DNA from: Opitutaceae bacterium
Lineage (GTDB): Bacteria > Verrucomicrobiota > Verrucomicrobiia > Opitutales > Opitutaceae
NCBI GenBank assembly: GCA_030693515.1
Contig: JAUYAK010000020.1
Location: forward strand, 1 to 45,277
Direction: 5' to 3'
Length of the DNA stretch: 45,277 nucleotides
Positions 7,501-15,547 of this stretch are shown here, in pieces. The position numbers and the translations under genes are program-made. The first letter of the stretch is position 1; each line of letters begins with the position of its first letter. A model generated the notes under the pieces. It saw nothing but the letters and a program-made list of their open reading frames with translations. It was not told where the DNA came from and ran no database searches.

Positions 7501-10367
7501 CCCGCGGCGAGCACGCTCGCGCCGGGGTAAAGGAGCAACAACTCCGACGAGAACTGCCCCAACATGTGATTCGGGACGACGAACATCGACTTCCGCGCCA
7601 GTCCCAGCCGTTTCAACTCCATCGCGGCGGCGGCCATCGCGAACGTTTTCCCGCCACCGACCGTATGGGCCAGAAGCGTATTGGGCGTTTGCAGGATGCG
7701 CCACACGCCGGCCTTCTGGTGTGAGCGCAACACAATCGCCGGGCTGGCACCCGGAAGCTGCAAATGGTCGCCGTTGAACGCGCGCAGCCGCACGTTGTTG
7801 AATTCGCGGTTGTAGAACGCAACGAGCCGTTCTCTCCGACCGTCGTTTTGCCAGAGCCATTCCGTGAAACGGTCGCGCAATTTTTGCTGCTTTTCGCGCG
7901 CTCCCTCTGTGGCGGTCGCGTTGATGCGGGCGCCGCCCTTGTCGTCATAGTCGAAGACGGTCGGCGTGCGCAGATTGAGCGCCTGCTCGATCAGCTCGTG
8001 CGCGGGCACCCGCTCCGTCCCCCATTCGTTGCGATTGGCGACACTCGTCTTCACTTCGTGACTCACCTCGACCGTCCAGAGCGCGAGCTCGGCGGCGTGG
8101 CTCACGTGCGCATCGCCTGCACGCGGCGCCCGCAGGACCTCACGCGCAAAATCCGCGACATCCTCCGCCGGAATCCAGACGCTGCCCAGCCGGGCGTCGA
8201 TTTCCGACGCCTTCAGGTCGATCGGCTGCACCGCGCGCAACGCCTCCGCGTTGATCGCGTAACGCGCGTCCGCTTTCGCCGCGGCCTCGGCGACGATGAG
8301 TTTTTCGCGCACGTTGCCTGACAAGTATTCGTCATCTGTTTCCCACGTCTGCGTGGTCGGATTCTGAAACAACACGCCCACCAATTCCGGCAGGAATTTC
8401 TCCGCCGGCCGGCCGAGCAGTTTGGCAATGTGGTCGAGATCGACGCGGCCCCGCTCGCTCAGCGTGACGACCAGCGCCTCCTTCGCTCCGCTTGCGTGTT
8501 GCACCGGCTGCCGGCGCTGGATGGTGCGCTCGCGAAAGATCGCCGTCTTGGCCGCCGTGTCTCGGTCCTCGTCGTAGATTTCCAGCGACAGGAGCAGCGG
8601 AGCATCCGGGTCACCCGCAAACGCGCGCACGTTGGCCGGACTCGATACGGGACCGAACTTCCCCGCAAAATAATCGTAGTCCTGGTTGAGCCGGAACCGC
8701 GCGCCCTCGATCTCGACGTCGCTTCGTTCTTCCACCTGCGTGCGGAGGCATTCCCGTGCGGCGTCACGGACTTGGATCAACCGGCGCAGACGTTGCGCCA
8801 GCGACACTGGCAATTCCGCGAGGAGCCGCAGTTCATCGCCTTCGCGCCGCGCAATCGTGCCGCCACCCTCGGCGGTGAGGACATACGCGTTCGGCTTTAC
8901 GCCCGGCGGCGCCGGAATCGACTGCCGCATCGCCCGCTGCGCACCTTCGGATAACGGCTGATAAACGCCCACCGGCAGCGTCGTGACGACGGTCGCCAGC
9001 GCCGCTGCGAGATCGCGTCCGTCATCGGCCAGCCGCACCTCGTCGCGGCCATACATGCCATGTTCCACGCGTTCGAGCCGACCTAACATCATCTCGGGTT
9101 TACCGTGAAAATACTCGTTCAGGAAAATCTCCTTTTCTCCAAACGGTTTGCTCTCCCTCCACGCCACGCCGGCTTTGCGCTCGCCCGGTGCCCGCTTGCG
9201 CAGAAATAAAATATCAGTCGTCACCTCCGTGTTGGCGATCTGCTTGAACGCGGTGTGCGGCAGCCGAATCGCGCCGACGAATTCGCATTTCTGCGCCACG
9301 GCCTCGCGTAGATTCGGATACTGTTTGTCGAGCGTGCCGCGCGACGTGATAAACGCGATCAACCCGCCGGGCCGGACCACCTCGGCCGCCGCCACGAGGA
9401 AGTAGTCGTGAATCAGAAATTTCCGCGGATTGAGCCGGGTATCGAACGGCGCGTAGTCGCCGAATGGCACATTCGAGATCGCCACATCGAATGAATTCGT
9501 CGCGAGCACCGCTTTTTCGAACGGCTTGATCCGAATGTCCGCATCCGGATAAAGCGCCTGCGCCAGTCGGGCCGTTACACCGTCGATCTCGATCCCGGTG
9601 AGACTAGACCTCGCAGCCATTCCCTCCGGCATGAGCCCGAAGAAGTGCCCGAGCCCGCACGCCGGTTCGAGGACACGTCCGTGGGTGAACCCGAGTTGGG
9701 TCACGGCGGCATACATCGCCCGCACAACGGTTGGCGACGTGTAGTGTGCGTTGAGGACGGTCGCCTGCGCGGAAGTGTAATCGTCGTGCGACAACAGCTC
9801 CTTCAATTCAGCCTGCTCCGCCTTCCATTTCGGAGCCTCCTCGGCGGTGGCAAAGACCTGCGGCAATCCACCCCAACCGGAATACTTCACCAAAACCGCT
9901 TTTTCTTGTGCCGTTGCACTGCGGCCGTCGGCCTCAATTTTCCGCAGAGCCAGAATCGCTGCGACGTTCTGCCGGAATTTCTGCTTCGGCCCACCTTTGC
10001 CCAGCTCGTTCGCGTCGGAGAGCCGATAGTTGTTCTGGTTGCGGGCGGCCGCTACTCCGCCGCTTCCGGTGGCAGAAGAAGATACTTCTCCCGGACCAGT
10101 TCCCAAGCCTGCTGGTGCGCCTGCGCCGAACTGGACCCCGTCGCCTTCAATTCCCGTTGCAGCGTTTCCATTTCCACCAACGTTCGCTCCTCCGCTTCCG
10201 CCAGCGCCGTCTCCAGTTGGCCCGTCGTTTCCAGTTCGCGATACATCCGCGGGCAGTGTTCCTGCCAATGGGCTTTCGCCAGATGGGCGTATCCGAGGAG
10301 CGTGGTCATCGTGCGTCAGACCGAACAGATCGAGCTGCCGGGGGTCGTTGGTTTTTTTCTGCGCCAT
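4521..10367 (-). CDS. Giant DNA methyltransferase-helicase, DarB-like
   Basis: A 1948-residue protein. Residues 1-110 are a short start (RQLDLFG) plus a Gly/Ser-rich linker. Residues 113-390 are an N6-adenine methyltransferase with SAM motif EPACGLGHF (234-242) and a catalytic NVPF motif (299-302) in place of NPPY/F. Residues ~870-1480 are an SNF2/strawberry-notch-like helicase: Walker A VGGGKT (903-908), DEAQ box (1064-1067), TGTPITNT, and motif VI EQREGRILRQGN. A long coiled-coil follows (~1500-1700), then a C-terminal domain. This architecture matches phage P1 DarB, which protects incoming DNA from restriction, and similar giants are frequent on conjugative elements. As the last gene of the transfer operon it probably protects DNA in the recipient. 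NVPF may lower methyltransferase activity. Confidence 0.9.
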   Translation of the reverse strand: MAQKKTNDPRQLDLFGLTHDDHAPRIRPSGESPLAGTLPADVSRTGNDGPTGDGAGGSGGANVGGNGNAATGIEGDGVQFGAGAPAGLGTGPGEVSSSATGSGGVAAARNQNNYRLSDANELGKGGPKQKFRQNVAAILALRKIEADGRSATAQEKAVLVKYSGWGGLPQVFATAEEAPKWKAEQAELKELLSHDDYTSAQATVLNAHYTSPTVVRAMYAAVTQLGFTHGRVLEPACGLGHFFGLMPEGMAARSSLTGIEIDGVTARLAQALYPDADIRIKPFEKAVLATNSFDVAISNVPFGDYAPFDTRLNPRKFLIHDYFLVAAAEVVRPGGLIAFITSRGTLDKQYPNLREAVAQKCEFVGAIRLPHTAFKQIANTEVTTDILFLRKRAPGERKAGVAWRESKPFGEKEIFLNEYFHGKPEMMLGRLERVEHGMYGRDEVRLADDGRDLAAALATVVTTLPVGVYQPLSEGAQRAMRQSIPAPPGVKPNAYVLTAEGGGTIARREGDELRLLAELPVSLAQRLRRLIQVRDAARECLRTQVEERSDVEIEGARFRLNQDYDYFAGKFGPVSSPANVRAFAGDPDAPLLLSLEIYDEDRDTAAKTAIFRERTIQRRQPVQHASGAKEALVVTLSERGRVDLDHIAKLLGRPAEKFLPELVGVLFQNPTTQTWETDDEYLSGNVREKLIVAEAAAKADARYAINAEALRAVQPIDLKASEIDARLGSVWIPAEDVADFAREVLRAPRAGDAHVSHAAELALWTVEVSHEVKTSVANRNEWGTERVPAHELIEQALNLRTPTVFDYDDKGGARINATATEGAREKQQKLRDRFTEWLWQNDGRRERLVAFYNREFNNVRLRAFNGDHLQLPGASPAIVLRSHQKAGVWRILQTPNTLLAHTVGGGKTFAMAAAAMELKRLGLARKSMFVVPNHMLGQFSSELLLLYPGASVLAAGKDDFASAGRRELMSRIATNNWDAVIVTHSGFERLPISTAAKKEFFQTQLEELESCIREVKGNGGSRIVKEIERAKKRLEFKLESLAAEHRKDNTLTFEELGVDRLFVDEAQAFKNLFYTTKMTRVAGLPQSASERAFDMLLKVQHVQRINGGGGVTFATGTPITNTMAEMFTMQRYLQPEVLQKLRLKHFDAWAATFGETVTAMELAPDGAGYRLNTRFARFVNVPELMHLFRQMADVQTAAMLKLPVPALDGGKARVVQAPCSPELKEIVAALAKRAEKLKTDHVPPWEDNMLKITGEGRKAALDLRLIRPGAPDHADSKVNTAVREIFSVWQETRAKKLSQMVFCDLSTPKAEGEGFSVYQDVKAKLVRLGVPAEEVAFIQDYDSDASKLALFRDVRAGKVRVLMGSTQKMGAGTNAQTLLVAEHHLDAPWRPADIEQREGRILRQGNTNPVVKILRYVTEGSFDAYMWQTLETKAKFISQIMTGESTARRIEDLDTPALTYAEVKAIASGNPLVIEKAKVDAEVMRLSRLRAEHNESQYTARARVRMAEQDAVRFERWAVEIKKDLATRQDTHGDKFQMTVNGEVFTDRPKAGAALIYAVEDHKRDHLLGRPSTVVLGEVAGFKIEFRSTNSEKLTLRGAMEYPSNVTPSPVGIVASLEHAVRTIEEDLARCGQSLERAKKEQVEFGALTEKVFEHEERYRELAVRQSELVKALDITKNQASERLATESQETETPDKEEAAENEAPEERPVAERTRATAARTTMNGVAKSTAGAPKENPPELKSPKEMLGPNGHRVDASAANWDGEGFFRVTMKGKPTSKQVVGKWQDFYGIAQKARDEFAFGLSTDGVPLVFHRLRTIDGALRFNWRPIGEHGGGGMGLDAGHRGKGIGREFMRWMMEHGHWGGTALGYSPAGKATVLSAHRAIVAQAMTENRPVSAAAVDAYKLTVPKGYLREGETYRFVRVKGLEADPKPAHDESAPARRVKLRVA
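10052..10309 (-). CDS. Small protein nested in another frame inside the giant helicase gene
   Basis: An 85-residue frame (MTTLLGYAHLAKAHWQEHCP...) lying wholly within codons 20-106 of the methyltransferase-helicase gene, in another frame on the same strand. Its codons have strongly GC-rich third positions, while the overlapping frame of the giant gene loses that bias exactly here and encodes only Gly/Ser/Thr-rich linker. The protein is helical and charged and ends WELVREKYLLLPPE. From memory, that pattern is typical of a family of small plasmid/phage proteins found next to such helicases. The function is unknown. It is either a true overlapping gene or a formerly separate gene absorbed by an upstream extension of its neighbour. 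Confidence 0.65.
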   Translation of the reverse strand: MTTLLGYAHLAKAHWQEHCPRMYRELETTGQLETALAEAEERTLVEMETLQRELKATGSSSAQAHQQAWELVREKYLLLPPEAAE

Positions 10368-10406
10368 CGCTCCATCGAATTCAACGTTGAAACGCCCAAC
10401 GCCGGG

Positions 10407-10676
10407 TCACGGCCAGCGGTAGCCAAGGCGCTCCTTGCGGGTAAGGGGCAGCCCTTCGCCCACCGGCGGAAACGTCGATGCTGCCGCGGGTGCCCCCACG
10501 TCGAGCGATTCGCGCACCCACTGGCGTGCTTCGTCCACCTTGGCCAGGGCGGCCTTCAAGCTGTCATGCGCCGGCGTCCCTTTGATGGCATCAAAGTTTG
10601 TCGCCACACGCAGCTCGAAGGCGCCCTTGTCCAAGTGCTCCAGCACCGCCTTCCGTATAGTGGGATGAACCGACAC
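10407..10676 (-). CDS. Small soluble protein of the transfer operon
   Basis: 89 residues, GC3-biased, 3 bp after the preceding gene and 39 bp before the helicase gene. It is predicted helical (AALAKVDEARQWVRESL) with a proline-rich C-terminal third. No signal peptide, membrane segment or known motif is seen. I do not recognise it; position alone suggests a role in transfer or in DNA protection with the giant helicase. Confidence 0.65.
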   Translation of the reverse strand: MSVHPTIRKAVLEHLDKGAFELRVATNFDAIKGTPAHDSLKAALAKVDEARQWVRESLDVGAPAAASTFPPVGEGLPLTRKERLGYRWP

Positions 10677-10679
10677 GGT

Positions 10680-11303
10680 TTAGCCCGTCGACATCCGGGC
10701 CGGCGCCGCACCGGATTGCGGCGGTTCCGCGCCAGGTGCCAGGGCGCCACTGCCAACCTTGGCCGCAGCAAGATCCACCTTGGTGATCGGTGCGGTCATC
10801 ATCCGGCGGTTTTCCGCCATCGATTTCCGGTTCAACTCGCCGAACACCGCCGCGACGAAACGCTTCGTGTGGTTGTAGGGATTCACCGACTCCAAGCGCG
10901 TCTTCACCCGCTCCTGCGAATCCGGCGTCATCTTGGCGTAGATGGTTTCCGCCTGCGGCAACTGGCGCATGGCCGCCTTGGTGTCGATTTCGTGCTGCCG
11001 CTGTTTTTGGAGGAGGTGGAAGTTCACCGCGCGCTCGGGGTGCTGCTGCACGAGCTTGGTGAAATACTCCGCTTCACGCGGGTGCGCCTCCTTGTAATCG
11101 GCGATCTTCTTCTCGACCTCGGGATTGGTGCGGAACTGCATTTCCTCCTCGACCTGGGTTTCGGGCTCCGCGCCGGGCGCGGTGCCGTTTTTGCCGGCCG
11201 TCTCCTGGCCGACGGACATGGACTGTTCTTCGACGCGGCCCTCGGAGGGCGCGGGTTGTTCCGCCGCCGAAGGCTGCGGTTTCCTGGGTTTCAGACTGGG
11301 CAT
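10680..11303 (-). CDS. Charged soluble protein of the transfer operon
   Basis: 207 residues, very hydrophilic. Residues 1-50 are P/E/G-rich and disordered. The core at ~58-165 is helical and rich in E, K, R, H and Q (EVEKKIADYKEAHPREAEYF, FHLLQKQRQHEID, TRLESVNPYNHTKRF). The tail is A/P/G-rich. There is no signal peptide. The gene is strictly co-oriented with its neighbours and closely spaced downstream, with an 86-bp gap upstream that carries a hairpin. The family is not recognised; it could be cytoplasmic and nucleic-acid binding, which is a guess. Confidence 0.65.
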   Translation of the reverse strand: MPSLKPRKPQPSAAEQPAPSEGRVEEQSMSVGQETAGKNGTAPGAEPETQVEEEMQFRTNPEVEKKIADYKEAHPREAEYFTKLVQQHPERAVNFHLLQKQRQHEIDTKAAMRQLPQAETIYAKMTPDSQERVKTRLESVNPYNHTKRFVAAVFGELNRKSMAENRRMMTAPITKVDLAAAKVGSGALAPGAEPPQSGAAPARMSTG

Positions 11304-11330
11304 GATGATGGTGGATTAGCGGATGGATGC

Positions 11331-11353
11331 GGCCCGAAAAACGGTGCGGGCCG
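11331..11353. other. Intergenic hairpin inside the operon
   Basis: CGGCCCG (11331-11337) and CGGGCCG (11347-11353) form a perfect 7-bp stem with a 9-nt loop in the only sizeable gap (86 bp) of this stretch. No U-run follows in the direction of transcription, so I read it as a possible mRNA-processing or attenuation hairpin rather than a terminator. Confidence 0.4.
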
Positions 11354-11389
11354 GCGTGAGCACCGGGCGGAGAAATTCCCCGCCAAAAT

Positions 11390-11620
11390 CTATTTCAGAA
11401 CGGGATTCAGCGGTGTTTCCGCCTGACCGGTGACGATGCGTAGCGCCAAATCGAACTGGGCGCTGAGTTCGCGCGGGTCGTGCCGCGCGAGCGCAAACGC
11501 CATCAAGGTTTTTGCGTCGATCTTCGGCTGCGGGTTGTCGAGGTCGCGATTGAGCGCCTCGGCGGCATCGTAAAACACGGCCGCGGTTTCTTCGGGAATC
11601 TGCAATGTGAGCGTAATCAT
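11390..11620 (-). CDS. Small hypothetical protein
   Basis: Starting at ATG 11620 gives 76 residues opening MITLTLQIPEETAAVFYDAA. The longer upstream frame is arginine/proline-rich and overlaps the tail of the preceding gene, so I rejected it. The start resembles a beta-strand followed by two helices, as in small ribbon-helix-helix-like or helical accessory proteins, but no signature is decisive. It lies 23 bp after the PilO/GspM-like gene. The function is unknown. Confidence 0.6.
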   Translation of the reverse strand: MITLTLQIPEETAAVFYDAAEALNRDLDNPQPKIDAKTLMAFALARHDPRELSAQFDLALRIVTGQAETPLNPVLK

Positions 11621-11643
11621 GGTGGTTGAGGTTGGGACAAAGT

Positions 11644-12342
11644 TTAACGCGACCGGAAGCGGCGCGGGTGGTCGGGACGAGAGCGCAGCGAAGGCCGCGC
11701 GGGAGCCGGAGGCTGGGCGGAGGCGGACGTGCGGCGAAGTGGAGCGGCTCGGGCCCGGCGTCCCGCGCCGCGTCCCGGCAAATCCGGCCCGGGGAGCACA
11801 CGGTCCCGACGGACGGATTCCGGCGGGACGGTGTGCCCCGTGCCGGCCTCCGCCCATTGGAACCGAACGTGGATTTCCACTCCGGAGAACTGACGCATGG
11901 TGCGAGTGCCCGCCGTGGCGATGGTCACGCCCTCAACCAGCGCGCCCGGCGACGATTCCAGGCTCGCGACGGCGGCGACGAGGGCGGACCACGGCACAGT
12001 CTCCGGGGCGACGGCACGCAGCACATAGGACCGCGTATTCGGAACACTCTCGATCGGAAGCCACTGCCACCGGTGCCCGAGACGCTGCTCCAACTCCGAG
12101 CGGTTTGGCTCCGTCCAGAGTTGAGCCAGCAGCGCGGCGTTCCGTTCGCGCCAACGCACCAACCCCGCTGGGTCCGGCGCCGGCTTTGCCGCGAGTTCCG
12201 CGCGCAACTCCGGAGCTTCCAGCCTCGCAGGGGCATGCCTCCGGCCTTGGCGCCAGCGCAGGGCAAGCGCACTGGCGACAAGGAGGAGACTCAGCGCCGC
12301 GACGAGCCACGTTCTGAGGGAGACGGGTTGAGCACCTTTCAT
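11644..12342 (-). CDS. PilO/GspM-like inner-membrane protein
   Basis: Starting at ATG 12342, which overlaps the stop of the upstream gene (ATGA), gives 232 residues. A short cytoplasmic lead is followed by one membrane helix (residues ~10-28, TWLVAALSLLLVASALAL), a periplasmic helical segment and an alpha/beta domain reaching ~residue 175 (FSGVEIHVRFQW). This layout and its place directly after the PilM/PilN-like gene point to PilO/GspM, which aligns the inner-membrane platform with the secretin. The last ~55 residues are an R/P/A-rich run that looks like an altered frame; a 3' frameshift or lost stop is possible. Confidence 0.65.
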   Translation of the reverse strand: MKGAQPVSLRTWLVAALSLLLVASALALRWRQGRRHAPARLEAPELRAELAAKPAPDPAGLVRWRERNAALLAQLWTEPNRSELEQRLGHRWQWLPIESVPNTRSYVLRAVAPETVPWSALVAAVASLESSPGALVEGVTIATAGTRTMRQFSGVEIHVRFQWAEAGTGHTVPPESVRRDRVLPGPDLPGRGAGRRARAAPLRRTSASAQPPAPARPSLRSRPDHPRRFRSR

Positions 12343-13586
12343 CGGAGAGCCGTCGCCGTCAGTTGGAACGATGCAGTCGGTAGCGGAGGCCGCTCGGGAA
12401 ACCGCCATGCCGAGCCCGCTGCGGCGACCGCCGTTGTCCACTCTCGCCAGGGTGCTTCGCCAAGCTTGCCTGTGATACCGCCTACCATGGTCACGCTCGT
12501 TCGCGTGGCTGCGATGCGGGTGAGCACAACTTCAGGCGGCAGCTTAACCGCGGTCGCTCGTAGCCACGGCGTGAAGACCGCATGAGCGGGTTCGCCGGCC
12601 TCGACGGCTAAGCGAAGCGACGCGAGTTCGTGCGCGTCGCTTTGTCGTGCGACCAACTCAGCTCGCAAGGCCGTTGCCGCACGGTGATCCGCGGCGACCG
12701 CCTCTCGATGCTTCGACTCGACGCGGGCAGCATCGGCTAGGAGACCGATTGCCACCATTGCCGCGAATCCTGCGGTGACAAGCAGCGCCCGATGTGCGCT
12801 CCAACGTGGCTCGACGGGCAGCAACTGCGCTGGGTGTTTGAGCGGGAGCGTCGCCACGGCTGTCGCCAGTCGGCTCCAGGAGACCAGGCGCACCCGCGGC
12901 ACGTCCGGAGTCGGCAACTTCGCCGCCAACCTCTCTCCCGCCGTTTCGCAGCCGACGAGAAAGACCGCGGTATCGGTGCGAGCGAGTGCCGCGCGGAGCC
13001 CACGCAATGCGCAGTCGGTGGCGTCACTACCGATCGCAGACTCGACCTCACGCCGGCCATCGACCGTATGGCGATAGACCAGAGTGTGGTTTTCCGCCGC
13101 CGCGACGACGATCATCGCACCGCTATCGGGCCAATCGTCAGGGACGAAGTTGAGCGCGGTGGCCAGAGGCCACGCCGACTCGACCACGATTCCGCTGGCA
13201 CGCAATTCGGCCACGAGGGCGAAAAGGCCTGCCTGCATTTCATGGTAAAGCACGGTGGCAAACGGCGGATCAACGCCGAAGACTGGCTCGTGGCCCCACG
13301 CGAGGTCGGCCTCGGCGAGCGCCGGGAACTGCTCGCTCAACGCGAGCCGCATGGTTTCCCGGTCGCTCTTCGGGCAGGCGACGCTGACGGCGGCCAGCGA
13401 GGCCGGCTGAAAAATCAACCGAACCTGCGCGGGTTTTTCGTCGGCGCCGAACTGCGCGAGGAACACCTCGGCGGCGAGATGGAGATCGCCGAACGGGACC
13501 GGCTCGGTCCGTCCCTCGATCCACCAGCGGTCGCCCCAAAGCAACGCGGTGAGCCGCTCAGATCGAAGTGAGGTAGATGTAGACAT
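12339..13586 (-). CDS. PilM-PilN/GspL-like protein
   Basis: I place the start at ATG 13586, where ACGGAG lies upstream as a ribosome site; the gene then overlaps the preceding pseudopilin gene by 29 bp. The protein has 415 residues. The first ~265 look like the cytoplasmic actin-like GspL/PilM domain (SERLTALLWGDRWWIEG; later FLVGCETAGERLA). One membrane helix follows at ~267-287, then a periplasmic coiled region and a PilN-like domain (LPPEVVLTRIAATRTSVTM). It would link the ATPase to the inner-membrane platform. A fused PilM-PilN and a GspL are structurally the same arrangement, so the name is a matter of choice. Confidence 0.75.
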   Translation of the reverse strand: MSTSTSLRSERLTALLWGDRWWIEGRTEPVPFGDLHLAAEVFLAQFGADEKPAQVRLIFQPASLAAVSVACPKSDRETMRLALSEQFPALAEADLAWGHEPVFGVDPPFATVLYHEMQAGLFALVAELRASGIVVESAWPLATALNFVPDDWPDSGAMIVVAAAENHTLVYRHTVDGRREVESAIGSDATDCALRGLRAALARTDTAVFLVGCETAGERLAAKLPTPDVPRVRLVSWSRLATAVATLPLKHPAQLLPVEPRWSAHRALLVTAGFAAMVAIGLLADAARVESKHREAVAADHRAATALRAELVARQSDAHELASLRLAVEAGEPAHAVFTPWLRATAVKLPPEVVLTRIAATRTSVTMVGGITGKLGEAPWREWTTAVAAAGSAWRFPERPPLPTASFQLTATALR

Positions 13587-14313
13587 CGGTGACTCCGTTG
13601 GCGGGGGCGGCATACGCAACGACACCAGTGTCGCACACGGCACCTTCCACTGGCGCCAGTTGCGCCCCGTTCATCGCGAGCGCCAATTCATACGCGTCCT
13701 TCGCCGGACACGCCGGAATCACCAGATACGCGATGACGTAGTTCGCGCTGATGTTGGTGACGCCATCGAGCCGGAAGTTCGCGCCGAGGGCGGCCGACGG
13801 CGCAAGCGCCGGGTTCGCGGTGCGCGCTTCTGCCCGGGTGACAGTTGACCAGTTGCGCTGTGGGGCGGCGTCCGGCGTCATAACGAAGCCGAGCGAGGCC
13901 TGGCTCCACGTGATTTCGTTGCCGGTCCCGGTGGAGCTGAACGACTGGGTGCCCATTTTTAGCGTGAGCGGCCGTTCGATTTTTCCGGTGGCGAGGAGCA
14001 CGGTGTCGAGCCGCGCCGCGTTGCCTTTCGCGACATCGGTGGCGCCGGTCAGCGCGGCCCCGGACGTCGGAATGCCCGTCCCTTCGGTGCGCGGCAGGCT
14101 GCCGTTGCCTCCGACCATCGAGAGATAGTCAGTCAGCGCGGTTTTGAGCGTATCGACGGTTTTTTCGACCTGCTGGATGCGAGCATTGCGCAGGGCGTCG
14201 AAACCCTTGGGCAGGAGCAGTCCGACGAGGACCGCGACGATGGCGAGGACGAGAACGAGTTCGAGGAGCGAGTAGCCGTTTTGATGATGATGACGTGTGC
14301 GTTGGTTCTGCAT
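13558..14313 (-). CDS. Pseudopilin (type IV prepilin-like)
   Basis: 251 residues with a class III signal: a 13-residue basic leader ending in G, then YSLLELVLVLAIVAVLVGLL, with Glu at mature position 5 as prepilin peptidases require. The C-terminal two thirds are a soluble beta-rich head with two cysteines (PACPAKD, AVCDTG) that could form a disulfide. It lies 38 bp after the GspE-like gene. It may be the major subunit or a minor pseudopilin. No prepilin peptidase gene is in the window, so a host enzyme would be needed. Confidence 0.88.
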   Translation of the reverse strand: MQNQRTRHHHQNGYSLLELVLVLAIVAVLVGLLLPKGFDALRNARIQQVEKTVDTLKTALTDYLSMVGGNGSLPRTEGTGIPTSGAALTGATDVAKGNAARLDTVLLATGKIERPLTLKMGTQSFSSTGTGNEITWSQASLGFVMTPDAAPQRNWSTVTRAEARTANPALAPSAALGANFRLDGVTNISANYVIAYLVIPACPAKDAYELALAMNGAQLAPVEGAVCDTGVVAYAAPANGVTDVYIYLTSI

Positions 14314-14351
14314 GGTTGGTTTGGATTGCAGCCGTGAAGTGCGGAAAGAGT

Positions 14352-15545
14352 TCAGAGGACGCGGGCGACTTCCTCGAGCGTCGTGTCCCCGCGGGCCGCG
14401 GCCAGGAGGCCGCGGTGCCAGAGCGTAGGGAGCCGTTCGCGATCGCGCAGGGCGGCGAGATCTGCGAGCGGCGCATGCGCGGTGATGAGCGGAAGGAATT
14501 TCTCAGCCGGAACCACCTCGTGGATGGCGATGCGCCCGCGAAACCCACGTTCGCGGCAGACCGGGCAGCCCCTCGCGCGGAAGAAGGTGGCCGATGGTAA
14601 CGCGTGTTCCTCGGCGAGCCGGGCATTGTCCGGATGCGGTGCCTTGCACGCATCGCACAACCGGCGGACGAGGCGTTGCGCCGCGACGAGGCGCAACGCC
14701 GACGCCAAAAGAAAACTTTCCACCCCGAGATCGCGCAGTCGAGGAATCGCCGCGAGGGCATCGTTCGTGTGCAACGTGGAAAGCACCAAATGCCCGGTGA
14801 GCGCCGCGCGCACCGCGAGCTGCGCCGTCTCCGCGTCGCGCGTTTCACCGACGAGCAGGATGTCGGGGTTCTGTCGCAACAAGGCGCGGAGCGAGCCGGC
14901 GAAGGTGAGTCCGATCTTCTCCCGAATCTCGGTCTGCCGGATGCCGGAGAACTCATACTCGACAGGATCCTCCAGCGTGTGAATGGCGCGCCTCCGGTGG
15001 TCGAGTGCGTGCAGCGCCGAATGGAGCGTCGTCGTCTTGCCCGAGCCCGTCGGCCCGGTGAGAAAGATCAATCCGGCGGGTCCGGTGAGTGCACGATGCA
15101 GCGCCGCCGCCTGCGATGACGCGAGCCCCAGCTCCTCGAAGGACTGGGCCGGCATCGTCTGATCGAGAATGCGCACGACCAGACACTCGCCATACACCGT
15201 CGGTAACGTGCTCAGACGGAGATTCAGTCGCTTGCCATTCTCGTGCAGCGTGGCGCGTCCATCCTGCGGGAGCCGCTTTTCCGTGATGTCCATGCCGCCG
15301 AAGATTTTTCCGCGCGCGATCAAGGCGTCCCGCTCCGCCACGGGCAAAAGTCGGTGCTCGCGCATTTCACCGTCGATACGGAAGCGCAAGAGGAGACCCG
15401 TTTCCTTCGGTTCGCAGTGCACGTCGCTCGCGCCTTCTGCGACAGCTGAGCGCAGCACGTCGTCGAACGTGCGACTCGCATCGGGCTCGGGCCGAAGTGG
15501 CACCGGCTGCGAACGGCCCCGAAAGGTTTGGAGGAAATCCAACAT
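14352..15545 (-). CDS. gspE: GspE/PilB-type secretion ATPase
   Basis: 397 residues. The N2-like domain (ASDVHCEP, RFRIDGEM) is followed by the catalytic domain: Walker A GPTGSGKTT (164-172), Asp box LEDPVEY, Walker B NPDILLVGETRD (226-237) and His box STLHTND. A CxxC pair at C297/C300 and another at C327/C330 give the tetracysteine zinc site of GspE/PilB, absent from VirB11. The N-terminal N1 domain of PilB/GspE is missing, so the protein is short for the family. It would power pseudopilus assembly. It is the only VirB11/GspE-superfamily ATPase in the window. Confidence 0.92.
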   Translation of the reverse strand: MLDFLQTFRGRSQPVPLRPEPDASRTFDDVLRSAVAEGASDVHCEPKETGLLLRFRIDGEMREHRLLPVAERDALIARGKIFGGMDITEKRLPQDGRATLHENGKRLNLRLSTLPTVYGECLVVRILDQTMPAQSFEELGLASSQAAALHRALTGPAGLIFLTGPTGSGKTTTLHSALHALDHRRRAIHTLEDPVEYEFSGIRQTEIREKIGLTFAGSLRALLRQNPDILLVGETRDAETAQLAVRAALTGHLVLSTLHTNDALAAIPRLRDLGVESFLLASALRLVAAQRLVRRLCDACKAPHPDNARLAEEHALPSATFFRARGCPVCRERGFRGRIAIHEVVPAEKFLPLITAHAPLADLAALRDRERLPTLWHRGLLAAARGDTTLEEVARVL

Positions 15546-15547
15546 GG

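Noticed and set aside
9645-11426. 593-residue plus-strand frame
   Set aside because: It lies antisense to the helicase and three small operon genes; composition is that of a shadow frame.
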